8,694 nt of DNA, taken from positions 1 through 8,694 of the forward strand of contig DAOVGJ010000237.1 in NCBI GenBank assembly GCA_030672465.1. The letters run 5' to 3'. The DNA is from Pseudomonadota bacterium (GTDB lineage Bacteria; Desulfobacterota; BSN033; WVXP01; G020346125). Shown here piece by piece: positions 1 to 6,996 of this stretch. Each line of letters opens with the position of its first letter. Within the stretch, counting starts at the first letter, position 1. The notes under the pieces are model-generated. The model was not told where the DNA came from, made no database searches, and was given only the letters and a program-made list of their open reading frames with translations. The translations under genes were made by a program, and so were the position numbers.

Positions 1-1
1 G

Positions 2-406
2 TTTTCGCAGGCACAAGACAGTTCTACGGCTGGAGAATTTCAATTCAGAAGACTCCACACGGTTCTCGTGGGAATTCTGAAAGGTCTCCTGACGGGTTTA
101 TTGGGAATTGGTGGTGGGTTCATTGTGGTTCCTTTCATGATTTATTTTCTGAATATGCCAACACTTCTGGCAATTGGGACCTCTTTGCTTGTCATCCTTT
201 TCTCGGCAATAGCGGGATTCTTTGGAAGGCTTGCAACAGGGCAATTTAATCTGGGGATCACCATCTGGGTTACATTGGCAACTATTCCGGCAGCCCAGAT
301 GGGGGCATGGATTGCTCAAAAGACAAATCCGCGTTTACTCCGTTTCTTTTTAGTGATACTTTTGGGTTTGATATTGGCAAAGATGATTGGGAGCCTTTTT
401 CTCTAA
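2..406 (+). CDS. TauE/SafE-family membrane permease, C-terminal part (5' end outside window)
   Basis: The frame is open from the left edge, so the gene begins upstream and only the last 134 residues are visible. They contain about four hydrophobic segments. The first carries GLLTGLLGIGGGFIVVPFM, which matches the glycine-rich repeat opening the second half of TauE/SafE (DUF81) proteins, followed by LLAIGTSLLVILFSAIAG, the family's AxGTSL motif. Full-length members are about 250 residues with two such halves, so this is the second half and it ends normally (LFL, TAA). The family exports or imports small anions such as sulfite, sulfoacetate or other organosulfur compounds across the inner membrane; the substrate here cannot be told. 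The GTG at 68 is an internal codon, not the start. It converges with the patatin gene, with a 50-bp gap and no clear terminator between them. Confidence 0.85.
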   Translation, partial: FSQAQDSSTAGEFQFRRLHTVLVGILKGLLTGLLGIGGGFIVVPFMIYFLNMPTLLAIGTSLLVILFSAIAGFFGRLATGQFNLGITIWVTLATIPAAQMGAWIAQKTNPRLLRFFLVILLGLILAKMIGSLFL

Positions 407-456
407 AATAAATACATGTTACTCATAACAATAGCTCGCGATTATAAGCAAGGCCC

Positions 457-1353
457 TTAAAACCAATGGGTGACCCTTTTCTTCGAGAGCAACCTCTTAA
501 TTTTATCGAGATTCTTATTTGCCTCTTCCTCTCCTTTTTGGACGCAATGGTCAAGTTGTGAGAAGTCCGCCCAGAACACGTCTTGCACATCGGGCTTCAA
601 GACGAGGTCCGCTTCTCGAATCAGAATTTGATTGAGGGTGTGAGCCATAATCTTATCGGTACGAATGACCACATCGATTCCACAGCTCAACTCAAAGGGA
701 CCATCTATACCCTTGGATACATCCACAGCAATGATTAAATTGGCTCCCAATTCAGATGCCGGCCGCACGGGGACGAGGTCGATGGATCCACCATCCACCA
801 ATTCATGTCCATCCAGCGTGACAGGAGGGAGGATTCCCGGAATGGCACAACTGGCACTGACCGCCTTCCGAAGGGGACCCGTTTTGAACACGAACTCGCT
901 CCCTGTGGTAATGTCCAAGGCGGTAGCGGCGAACCGTAAATGGGTTTCCCCGATGTCAATATCGTCGGTGAGGGCCTCAATATGTCTCCTCAATTCCTCC
1001 TCTGAGATCAAGGATCTTTTGGCAAGGGAGAGGTTGTAGAAGATACCCTTCTTAATATGATGGCTGAATTTGTAGAAAAATCCTGAGCCCTTTTCCGAAT
1101 ATTTTTTCTTATTTAAAAAACCAAATTGGGTGAGTTTGAACCGTGCACTTTCAATATATTCACGCGCTCTTTTTTCAACTTCCAGGGCCTTGGGATGAGT
1201 TGAATACATCGCCCCAATGATGGCCCCAATGCTTGTCCCCGTGATGATGTGAATGGGTATATTTTCGTTTTCTAATACTTTTAAGATTCCTATATGGGCG
1301 GCTCCCCGGGCGGCACCTCCCCCGAGAGCCAGGCCCACCTTCAATTTCCGCAT
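457..1353 (-). CDS. Patatin-like phospholipase (RssA/YchK-type)
   Basis: The 298-residue protein has all patatin catalytic signatures. The oxyanion-hole loop GGGAARG is at residues 11-17, the nucleophile elbow GTSIG is at 39-43 with Ser41, and the catalytic Asp187 lies in the DGG motif at 187-189. Together they form the Ser-Asp dyad of lipid acyl hydrolases. The length and the N-terminal MRKLKVGLALGGGAARG fit the short bacterial RssA group, which is cytoplasmic or loosely membrane-associated; no signal peptide or transmembrane helix is seen. The lipid substrate is unknown. It is the last gene of the leftward gmhA operon. Its Shine-Dalgarno sequence GAGGG (1360-1364) overlaps the stop codon of the preceding gene, 6 bases before the ATG, so translation is probably coupled. 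Its placement behind an LPS-sugar gene suggests an envelope-lipid role, but that is inference. Confidence 0.9.
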   Translation of the reverse strand: MRKLKVGLALGGGAARGAAHIGILKVLENENIPIHIITGTSIGAIIGAMYSTHPKALEVEKRAREYIESARFKLTQFGFLNKKKYSEKGSGFFYKFSHHIKKGIFYNLSLAKRSLISEEELRRHIEALTDDIDIGETHLRFAATALDITTGSEFVFKTGPLRKAVSASCAIPGILPPVTLDGHELVDGGSIDLVPVRPASELGANLIIAVDVSKGIDGPFELSCGIDVVIRTDKIMAHTLNQILIREADLVLKPDVQDVFWADFSQLDHCVQKGEEEANKNLDKIKRLLSKKRVTHWF

Positions 1354-1362
1354 CCAATACCC

Positions 1363-2310
1363 TCAATCGATCTTTTCCATTACTGCAGCGGCTAAGAGGG
1401 GGAACATGATCTCGTGATGACCGGTAAGTGAATAACCCTTGCCCCCCTTGCGAGTGGGCCGATTCACTACGTTGACGGTTGGGCGGTAGTGCTGGAGGAA
1501 GTCCATATTGACGGTGATGAAACGATCTACCTGATGGCCCAGGTTTCGGGCCAGGCTCAGGGCCTTAAGGAATACCTCTGGAAGGATGACTGCCGATCCC
1601 AGGTTGAGGTAGACACCGCCCTCCAATTTGGAGATGATGGATGAGAAGATCTTAAAATCTCGGTAGCTCCCCTCCCCAATGGCGGCCCCATCGGTCGAGG
1701 GATGCATGTGGATAACGTCGGTTCCAATGGCGACGTGTACGGTTATGGGGATACCCACTCTCGAGCCGGCAGCCATAATGCTCAAAGCGGCATAGGGAAG
1801 GTTTGCATCGAGGATCTTCCGGCCCAAGGACTCACCCAGCCCCAAACCCCGCGCGACTCCCTCTCTGATGGCCCCGTTGATGAACTCCGCGGTTTCCCTG
1901 GCCATTCCGAAGGTTCCCTGATCCAGCTCTTCGCCCACGTCCTCAGAGGTATGGCCCGCCATAGCGACTTCGACATCGTGGATGATGCAGGCTCCGTTCA
2001 TGGCCACCGCCTTGAAAATCCCCCTTTCGATGAGGTTGATGATGATGGGGCTAAGCCCGAGCTTGATAGGGTGGGCACCCATGGCCAAAACGGCCATTCT
2101 CTTTTCTTGAAAGGCATCGACTAGGCTCTGGACGATCTCGCGAAAATTCCTTCCAGCTAGTATATTTGGAAGGGCGTCATAGAAATCCCTGAAGGTGTTC
2201 CCCTTGGCATAGGTCCTGCTGAAATCGGCAACCCCCACCGTGGATTTTCTCTCCTTTAAGGAGACTGTTTTAGCCTTTTCCGGATCAATCTGGTCGAATC
2301 CCGATTTCAT
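1363..2310 (-). CDS. Conserved protein of uncertain function, possibly deoxyhypusine-synthase-like fold
   Basis: This 315-residue soluble protein has no signal peptide or membrane helix. It has alternating beta-strand/helix patterns typical of a Rossmann-like fold, for example VLAMGAHPIKLGLSPIIINL, then AVAMNGACIIHDVEVAMAG. Other conserved-looking blocks are GTDVIHMHPSTDGAAIGEGS and NLGSAVILPEVFLKALSLAR, followed by a basic GG-rich segment near the C-terminus (NRPTRKGGKGYSLTGHHEI). I recognise the type as a bacterial conserved hypothetical that is sometimes labelled deoxyhypusine synthase-like. I cannot align the catalytic lysine region of true deoxyhypusine synthase, and bacteria generally lack eIF5A, so I do not assign that reaction. 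The several His residues (GAHP, IHMHP, GHHE) could bind metal or substrate. It lies 22 bp downstream of gmhA and 9 bp upstream of the patatin gene. The Shine-Dalgarno is weak (GGGAA), so coupling to gmhA translation is likely. Confidence 0.6.
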   Translation of the reverse strand: MKSGFDQIDPEKAKTVSLKERKSTVGVADFSRTYAKGNTFRDFYDALPNILAGRNFREIVQSLVDAFQEKRMAVLAMGAHPIKLGLSPIIINLIERGIFKAVAMNGACIIHDVEVAMAGHTSEDVGEELDQGTFGMARETAEFINGAIREGVARGLGLGESLGRKILDANLPYAALSIMAAGSRVGIPITVHVAIGTDVIHMHPSTDGAAIGEGSYRDFKIFSSIISKLEGGVYLNLGSAVILPEVFLKALSLARNLGHQVDRFITVNMDFLQHYRPTVNVVNRPTRKGGKGYSLTGHHEIMFPLLAAAVMEKID

Positions 2311-2332
2311 CTTAGTTCCCGTGAAGTCCGAC

Positions 2333-2911
2333 TTAGTAGCCTATCTTAAAGATTTGGGCCTCCACCATTTCGCAGAGGATATGCACCACGGCCATATGGA
2401 CCTCTTGAATACATGGGGTGCTGCTGGAGGGAACAATAAGGGAATAGTTGGACACTTTGGCGAGATCGCCTCCGTCGTTTCCCGTCAGGGCGACGGTTTC
2501 GAGGCCCATCTCCTTAGCCACCTCGATGGCCCTGATGACATTGGCCGAGTTTCCACTGGTGCTGATGCCGACGGCGATATCCCCTTGCTTTCCCAAGGCC
2601 ACAATCTGCTTGGAGAAAACCTCCGAAAAGCTATAGTCGTTCCCGATGCTGGTGAGGATAGAGGAATCCGTGCTCAGGGCTATGGCGGGAAGGGGGGGAC
2701 GATTCATGAGGAAACGATTGACGAACTCTGCGGCGAGGTGTTGGGCTTGCGCTGCGCTGCCTCCATTGCCGAAAAGCAGGAGCTTATTCCCGTTCTCGAG
2801 AGCATCGGCGATCAGCTTGATAATGGCGATGAGTCCGGGAATGTTTTCATGTAAGAATCGTTTCTTGACCTTTTCGGTTTCCTCGATCCTTTTATGGATA
2901 ATCTCCTCCAT
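2333..2911 (-). CDS. gmhA: Phosphoheptose isomerase (sedoheptulose-7-phosphate isomerase)
   Basis: The protein converts D-sedoheptulose 7-phosphate to D-glycero-D-manno-heptose 7-phosphate, the first step of ADP-heptose synthesis for the LPS inner core, in the cytoplasm. The 192-residue length equals that of E. coli GmhA, and the protein is a single SIS domain. Diagnostic motifs are FGNGGSAAQAQH (47-58), STDSSILTSIGNDY (80-93), GISTSGNSANV (115-125) and IQEVH (168-172). By alignment from memory with the E. coli enzyme, the metal and catalytic residues His61, Glu65, Gln172 and His180 correspond to His58, Glu62, Gln169 and His177 here, all present. The ATG at 2911 gives the family N-terminus; the next in-frame Met, residue 69, lies inside the domain, so no shorter start is plausible. 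It is the first gene of the leftward operon, and a consensus-like promoter sits only about ten bases upstream. No hldE or gmhB is visible in the window. Confidence 0.95.
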   Translation of the reverse strand: MEEIIHKRIEETEKVKKRFLHENIPGLIAIIKLIADALENGNKLLLFGNGGSAAQAQHLAAEFVNRFLMNRPPLPAIALSTDSSILTSIGNDYSFSEVFSKQIVALGKQGDIAVGISTSGNSANVIRAIEVAKEMGLETVALTGNDGGDLAKVSNYSLIVPSSSTPCIQEVHMAVVHILCEMVEAQIFKIGY

Positions 2912-2921
2912 GGGCTCTCAT

Positions 2922-2948
2922 ATTATACTCCCCCATATTTCCTGTCAA
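2922..2948 (-). promoter_or_regulatory. Sigma-70-type promoter of the gmhA operon
   Basis: Read on the minus strand, a perfect TTGACA -35 hexamer (2943-2948) is followed after 15 bp by a perfect TATAAT -10 (2922-2927). An overlapping alternative TAATAT (2920-2925) gives the ideal 17-bp spacing. Transcription would start near 2913-2916, only a few bases before the gmhA ATG at 2911, which would make the mRNA leaderless or nearly so. The only SD-like run (GAGAG, 2915-2919) is too close to the ATG to work well. Confidence 0.7.
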
Positions 2949-2970
2949 GGGTTTGGGGAAAGTTCCTGTG

Positions 2971-3026
2971 GTGCTGCAGTGTTGCGGTCATGCGGTGCTG
3001 CGGTCTTGCAGTGCTGCTGTGCTGCA
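2971..3026. repeat. Tandem octamer array, seven copies of GTNNTGCN
   Basis: Seven consecutive 8-bp units run without a gap: gtgctgca, gtgttgcg, gtcatgcg, gtgctgcg, gtcttgca, gtgctgct, gtgctgca. GT and TGC are invariant in every unit, and the consensus is GTGCTGCR. A partial eighth unit (gtcc) follows. The array lies 22 bp upstream of the gmhA -35 element and about 135 bp upstream of the kinase -35. It is non-coding on both strands as far as I can tell. Its origin (slippage microsatellite or a dispersed family) cannot be decided from one copy. Confidence 0.85.
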
Positions 3027-3161
3027 GTCCTTATCTTGATTCAACAACTGAGTTAATTCGCGCTCAGAGCTCCTTTTCAGAATTCTCCGGAGGTCAGAGT
3101 GAACTTGGGTAGGTGGCATATAAACCACTCCTCGCGGAAATAATCGGGAAAACACGTGGAG

Positions 3162-3190
3162 TTGACCTTTTTCCCTTTTTAAAATAGGAT
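3162..3190 (+). promoter_or_regulatory. Sigma-70-type promoter of the two-component operon
   Basis: TTGACC (3162-3167; five of six consensus bases) is separated by exactly 17 bp from TAGGAT (3185-3190; four of six). The predicted transcription start is near 3197, leaving a leader of about 55 nt before the kinase start. The spacer is T/A-rich. No sigma-54-type site is seen here, so the regulator pair appears to have housekeeping-type expression rather than autoactivation. Confidence 0.5.
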
Positions 3191-3238
3191 ATTGTATGAA
3201 TCCGCTCGGGCCTGCGATCATGAGCGGTAAGCCTTTTT

Positions 3239-3246
3239 GAGGTGAT
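3239..3246 (+). promoter_or_regulatory. Ribosome binding site that decides the kinase start
   Basis: GAGGTGAT matches the anti-Shine-Dalgarno sequence over eight bases. It lies 7 bases before the ATG at 3254. It overlaps the earlier candidate starts GTG 3242 and ATG 3245, so those two cannot be served by it. The kinase therefore most likely begins at 3254. Confidence 0.75.
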
Positions 3247-3253
3247 GAACTCT

Positions 3254-5368
3254 ATGAACATCTTGGCCTTGCCCGCCGCCTTAGCCTTCACCATGAACAT
3301 CACCCTCTGTTTGATCGTCCTCTCCAGCAATCCTAAAAATATCGCCAATAGGCTTTTCGCCTGTTTCGTCCTCTCCTTCGCCACATGGAATGTGGGCGAA
3401 TTCATCATGATCAATAGTCGCAATCCCGAAACTGCCGTCTTGGGGGTGAAGATCATCTTTGCCGGACTGGCTTATGCGCCGGTTTTTTTTCTCCATTTTT
3501 CCCTCGTCTTCCCGTTGAAGCAGAGAATCCCCTTTTTCAGAAGAAACAATTTGATCGTTCTGTATCTTATTCCCGCCGTTACCCTCACTCTCTTCTTTTC
3601 CTTATTCGCAATTGATATTCAGCGATTGGAACAGATGAAGAACGTGTTCTACTATGCCCTGAAATTTGAGGAACCGTTGGTATTTCAAATTTTCATCGTT
3701 ATCATCGGATGTGTAGCAAACATTTATGTCTATTGGGGGATTCGTAATCTCATCTCCGCACTGAAGATTACGCGATTGCCCAAACAGAAGTTGCAGATTA
3801 AGTATTTGATCTTCGGGATCGTATCCGTGGGCGTCGTGGGAGCTGGGATCCACCTCTCAAATCATTTCCTGAAGTTGGGATGGCCGGTCTTCTTCTTGGC
3901 TAGTCTCTATGCTATTTTGGTCAGCGTCTTTTTCGCCATTGCCCTCATCAAATATCGTTTGCTGGATATCCATATCCTCATTCGGGGCGGCATTCTCTAT
4001 TCATCCCTCTCTGGATTTGTTTTGGCGGTTTACGTGCTGCTCATAAAGAATATCGGCGAAATGATTTCAGAGGCTTATACCCCTAAATCCCTGTTCGTCG
4101 AGTCCATGTTAATTTTGGTCCTGGTTTATATGCTCCGTCCCTTTCAGAAAAAGGCAGAGGATTGGATCGATCGCTTTTTCTACGTTGAGAGGTATCACTA
4201 TAGAAGGAAGTTCATGGAATTCAGTCGAGCATTGGTCGAGTTAGTCGATTTGGAGGATGTGCTCCGGACGACGGGAAGGTTTATTCCGGAGACGTTGCAC
4301 ATCGAGAGCATTGCCATTCTCCTTTCCGATGAAGAAGGGGAAGAGTATGTAACCCGATATGAGGAAAATGTTCGAGGGGAATTCAAAATTCGCCCCAATT
4401 CCAGTCTCATTCGCTCCTTGAGGAAGTCCGGGAAAGGGGCAGTGATAGAGGACTTGAGGATAGAAAAGGGATTGGAAGAGGAGGCGGAGCATATGCTGAG
4501 CCTTGGATTTTCGGCCGTCGTCCCCATAATGCTGAAGGAGAAACTCATAGGCCTTATGGTTCTGGGCAGAAAGGTGAACCAGAAGGACTATACCAACGAA
4601 GAGATCGAGATAATGGACGCCTTCTCCAATCAAGCCTCTTTGGCCATCTCCCGTGCTCTGATCTATCGCGATATGAGCCTAAAGGATAGGCAGATCATGC
4701 AATCGGAAAAGATGGCATCGTTAGGGGAATTGGCAGCGGGGATCACCCACGAGATTCGAAACCCGCTTGCGATCATATCCGGGTCGGCTGAAACCATGAA
4801 AAAACGGGGGGATGGAGAGACAAGGGAGGAGATGATTACCTACATTATAGAGGAGTCAGACCGCATCAATACCATGATCACCAATTTTCTGGATTTCGCA
4901 AAACCCAAGGAACCCAAATTGGTGAGTTGCGATATTATGGAGGTAATCGGAAAGACCATCCAACTGATTTTCCCCCAGGCCAGGACCCAAAACGTCGAGG
5001 TCGTGGAGGAGTTTCCTCAAAAACCACTTTATATCGAGGTCGATCCTGAGCTGATTCAGCATGCCTTCATGAATATCGAATTGAACGCATTGGAGGCGAT
5101 GGAGCAAGGCGGGGTTCTCAGGATCAATGTGCTCCCCAATCAGGGCGGAAGGGTACTGATTAAGTTCAGCGATACCGGAAAGGGGGTATCCCCCAAGATT
5201 TCCCGGAGGATATTCGATCCCTTCTTCACCACGAAGGAGGGGGGTACGGGCCTCGGATTGTCTATCACCCATAACATCGTGGAATCTCATGGGGGGACCA
5301 TTACCAATGCCTCACATGAGGGAAAGGGGACAACTTTTAGCATTAACCTCCCCGTTCGGAGGGGATGA
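3254..5368 (+). CDS. Membrane sensor histidine kinase (7TM-like sensor, GAF, HisKA, HATPase_c)
   Basis: With the ATG at 3254 the protein has 704 residues. Residues 1-300 are strongly hydrophobic, with about nine potential membrane helices. The early part (NRLFACFVLSFATWNVGEF, then AGLAYAPVFFLHFSLVF) resembles the HisKA_7TM-type sensor region. A basic linker leads to a GAF-like domain (about 325-470), then HisKA with the phospho-acceptor His499 in the H-box GITHEIRNPLA. The ATPase domain has the N-box with Asn611 (NIELNALEAM), G1 DTGKG with Asp640, the F-box FDPFFTTK, and G2 GGTGLGLS from 663. All catalytic boxes are intact, so this is an active NtrB/AtoS-type kinase that phosphorylates the regulator encoded next. 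The signal is unknown; both the membrane module and the GAF domain could bind ligands. Its TGA overlaps an ATG (ATGA) at the regulator's 5' end, indicating co-translation. The acidic residue in the N-box is slightly unusual. Confidence 0.93.
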   Translation: MNILALPAALAFTMNITLCLIVLSSNPKNIANRLFACFVLSFATWNVGEFIMINSRNPETAVLGVKIIFAGLAYAPVFFLHFSLVFPLKQRIPFFRRNNLIVLYLIPAVTLTLFFSLFAIDIQRLEQMKNVFYYALKFEEPLVFQIFIVIIGCVANIYVYWGIRNLISALKITRLPKQKLQIKYLIFGIVSVGVVGAGIHLSNHFLKLGWPVFFLASLYAILVSVFFAIALIKYRLLDIHILIRGGILYSSLSGFVLAVYVLLIKNIGEMISEAYTPKSLFVESMLILVLVYMLRPFQKKAEDWIDRFFYVERYHYRRKFMEFSRALVELVDLEDVLRTTGRFIPETLHIESIAILLSDEEGEEYVTRYEENVRGEFKIRPNSSLIRSLRKSGKGAVIEDLRIEKGLEEEAEHMLSLGFSAVVPIMLKEKLIGLMVLGRKVNQKDYTNEEIEIMDAFSNQASLAISRALIYRDMSLKDRQIMQSEKMASLGELAAGITHEIRNPLAIISGSAETMKKRGDGETREEMITYIIEESDRINTMITNFLDFAKPKEPKLVSCDIMEVIGKTIQLIFPQARTQNVEVVEEFPQKPLYIEVDPELIQHAFMNIELNALEAMEQGGVLRINVLPNQGGRVLIKFSDTGKGVSPKISRRIFDPFFTTKEGGTGLGLSITHNIVESHGGTITNASHEGKGTTFSINLPVRRG
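5358..5362 (+). promoter_or_regulatory. Ribosome binding site of the response regulator
   Basis: GGAGG (continuing as GGAGGGG to 5364) abuts the ATG at 5365 with no spacing, but lies 11 bases (9 from the end of the G run) before the ATG at 5374. This favours 5374 as the true start. The site is inside the last codons of the kinase gene, consistent with coupling. Confidence 0.6.
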
Positions 5369-5373
5369 TCGAG

Positions 5374-6783
5374 ATGCGAAAGAGGAATATCCTCGTTGTG
5401 GAAGATGAAGTGAAAATGCGGAGAATCCTCGAAGTCAATTTACGGGATAAGTACAATGTCCTCCTGGCGAGCAACGGCGATGAGGCCCTGGATATCGTCA
5501 AGGGCAACGACGTAAACCTGATCTTGACCGATATGAAGATGCCCGGAAAGGATGGCATATCCTTGCTCCACGACGTAAAAGAGTTCGCGCCGGATATTCC
5601 CGTCATCCTGATCACCGCATATGGAACTATCGAATCAGCCGTTCAGGCCATGAGAGAGGGGGCGTATGATTATATCCTGAAGCCCCTGAAGATGGATGAA
5701 ATCGAAGTGGTAGTGGAGAAGGCGTTGTCCTATGCCAGACTCATCGACGAAAACCGCAGCTTAAGGGAGGAACTGAAATCGACATACGGTTTCGATAATA
5801 TCATCAGCATCAATCCAGAGATGTTGCAGATCTTGGAATTGGTTGGTCAAATAGCCGACAGTAAGGCCACTGTTCTGATCCAGGGAGAGAGTGGAACGGG
5901 AAAGGAACTGGTGGCCCGAGCCATCCACTATAACAGCCAAAGGTCAAAGGGTTCCTTTATTGTGGTCAATTGTTCAGCCATCCCGAGGGAATTGCTCGAA
6001 AGTGAACTTTTCGGGTATGAGAAGGGTGCCTTCACAGGGGCCACGCGATTAAAGTTGGGGAGCTTTGAATTGGCCGATACGGGAACTCTTTTTCTCGATG
6101 AGATCGGCGAGATGGAAAAGGAATTGCAGGTCAAGATACTAAGGGCATTGGAGGGATATGGATTTATGCGGATTGGCGGAAACGAATCCATCGAGGTGGA
6201 TGTCAGGGTGATAACTGCCACCAATCGGGATCTCAAGGAAGCGGTGGAGATCCGGGACTTCAGGGAGGACCTCTACTATCGTCTCAACGTCGTATGCATC
6301 AATCTCCCCCCTTTGAGGGAGCGAAGGGAGGATATTCCGCTGTTGGCGGCCCACTCCATGGAGAAATACAAGGGTGAGGGCAAGAGGGAGGTAAACGAAA
6401 TATCGGATGAGGCTATGAAATTGTTGGAGCGATATCATTGGCCCGGGAATGTGAGGGAATTGGAAAATTGCATATTGAGGGGCATGGTTCTGGCCAAAAC
6501 GGGCCGAATCGAGGTGACGGATTTGCCTGAAGAGGTGGTTGAGGGGGCTATAAAAGCTGAGGTGCGACCTCCCCGAAATACCGAGGAGTTGAAGCTCATG
6601 AAGAAGAGGGAAAAAGAGAGGGTGGTGGGCCAAATCGAAAAGCAGTTCATCATGGAGGCTTTACGGCGAAATAAGGGGAATATTTCCCGGAGCGCCAGCG
6701 ATGTGGGTATGGATCGGAGACAATTTCAGAATTTGATCAAGAAATACCGGGTTTTCGCGGAGGATTACCGGAATAGGGGATGA
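5374..6783 (+). CDS. Sigma-54-dependent response regulator, NtrC family (REC-AAA+-Fis HTH)
   Basis: From the preferred ATG at 5374 the protein has 469 residues; an ATG at 5365 would add three residues and is less well placed for the SD. The receiver domain (1-120) has the acidic pocket EDE at 10-12, phospho-acceptor Asp53 in LTDMKMPG, and Lys103 in LKP. The AAA+ domain has Walker A GESGTGKE (171-178), the sigma-54 contact loop GAFTGA (218-223), Walker B FLDE with Asp242-Glu243, the TATNRDL sensor region, the FREDLYYRLNV segment and WPGNVRELEN. The C-terminus has a Fis-type helix-turn-helix (NKGNISRSASDVGMDRRQFQNLIKKY). Once phosphorylated by the adjacent kinase it should hydrolyse ATP to open sigma-54 holoenzyme promoters. 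The nearest candidate target is the sigma-54 site at 6997 with the palindrome at 6871. No key residue is missing. Confidence 0.95.
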   Translation: MRKRNILVVEDEVKMRRILEVNLRDKYNVLLASNGDEALDIVKGNDVNLILTDMKMPGKDGISLLHDVKEFAPDIPVILITAYGTIESAVQAMREGAYDYILKPLKMDEIEVVVEKALSYARLIDENRSLREELKSTYGFDNIISINPEMLQILELVGQIADSKATVLIQGESGTGKELVARAIHYNSQRSKGSFIVVNCSAIPRELLESELFGYEKGAFTGATRLKLGSFELADTGTLFLDEIGEMEKELQVKILRALEGYGFMRIGGNESIEVDVRVITATNRDLKEAVEIRDFREDLYYRLNVVCINLPPLRERREDIPLLAAHSMEKYKGEGKREVNEISDEAMKLLERYHWPGNVRELENCILRGMVLAKTGRIEVTDLPEEVVEGAIKAEVRPPRNTEELKLMKKREKERVVGQIEKQFIMEALRRNKGNISRSASDVGMDRRQFQNLIKKYRVFAEDYRNRG

Positions 6784-6870
6784 CAGAGTGCGAAGGAGAT
6801 AGGTCGTAGTGTGGAGAAACTATTCGCAAAAAGTATCTTTAATTTCAATGAGTTATAAATTGACCGCCAT

Positions 6871-6893
6871 ATTGCGATAAAAAAAATCGCAAT
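6871..6893. promoter_or_regulatory. Inverted repeat, candidate enhancer site for the NtrC-type regulator
   Basis: ATTGCGAT (6871-6878) and ATCGCAAT (6886-6893) are perfect 8-bp inverted arms separated by seven A residues. The arm centres are 15 bp apart, about one and a half helical turns, as in NtrC-type operator dyads. The centre is about 142 bp upstream of the transcription start predicted for the sigma-54 promoter, within the normal range for an upstream activating sequence. It has no U-tract, so it is not a terminator. It lies right behind the gene for a Fis-HTH activator, which makes that protein the likely binder. Confidence 0.6.
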
Positions 6894-6957
6894 TCCAGGG
6901 GGAGATGGCCCCGCCTCGATCCCCAATGATAGAGGGGGAATCACGTAACTCCTTGAC

Positions 6958-6986
6958 AAAAGGCCACTTTTTGAAGTGGCCTTTTT
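6958..6986 (+). terminator. Intrinsic terminator of the two-component operon
   Basis: The 12-base arm AAAAGGCCACTT (6958-6969) pairs perfectly with AAGTGGCCTTTT (6974-6985) around a TTTG tetraloop, and the 3' side runs into TTTTT then ATTG. This is a strong rho-independent terminator for rightward transcription from the kinase-regulator operon. It also insulates the following sigma-54 promoter from read-through. A TTGACA overlapping its 5' edge (6953-6958) has no partner -10 hexamer. Confidence 0.9.
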
Positions 6987-6996
6987 ATTGATCAAT

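Larger units (their letters stand above)
2912..3253. other. Divergent intergenic region between the gmhA operon and the kinase gene
   Basis: This 340-bp stretch separates the leftward gmhA operon from the rightward histidine kinase gene. It holds the two outward-facing promoters near its ends, an octamer tandem array at 2971-3026, and a short leader with a mini-ORF and a weak hairpin (CCGCTC 3202-3207 / GAGCGG 3222-3227, 14-nt loop). Between 3031 and 3160 I see only an 8-bp palindrome CTCCGGAG (3085-3092) and a 5-bp hairpin CTGAG/CTCAG (3048-3067), neither of which I can assign. Reading frames across it are low-complexity Cys/Leu translations of the repeat and are not credible genes. Confidence 0.7.

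Noticed and set aside
2240..2854. 204-codon open frame on the plus strand opposite gmhA
   Set aside because: It is antisense to a fully convincing gmhA with all catalytic residues; the translation has no recognisable domain and no fitting ribosome site.
2646..3112. Cys/Leu-rich plus-strand frames across 2894-3056
   Set aside because: These are translations of the GTNNTGCN octamer array and of gmhA antisense, not genes.
6897..6945. G- and C-run hairpins (GGGGA with TCCCC, CCCC with GGGGG) between the palindrome and the terminator
   Set aside because: Stems are only 4-5 bp with competing pairings and no U-tract; I see no supportable function.
6953..6958. TTGACA as a sigma-70 -35 box for the small-peptide operon
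   Set aside because: No -10-like hexamer lies 16-18 bp downstream; that position is the 3' arm of the terminator hairpin (GTGGCC).
6765..6995. 76-codon open frame on the minus strand after the regulator
   Set aside because: It starts in the intrinsic terminator and runs through the palindrome and regulatory gap; composition is non-protein-like and no family is recognised.
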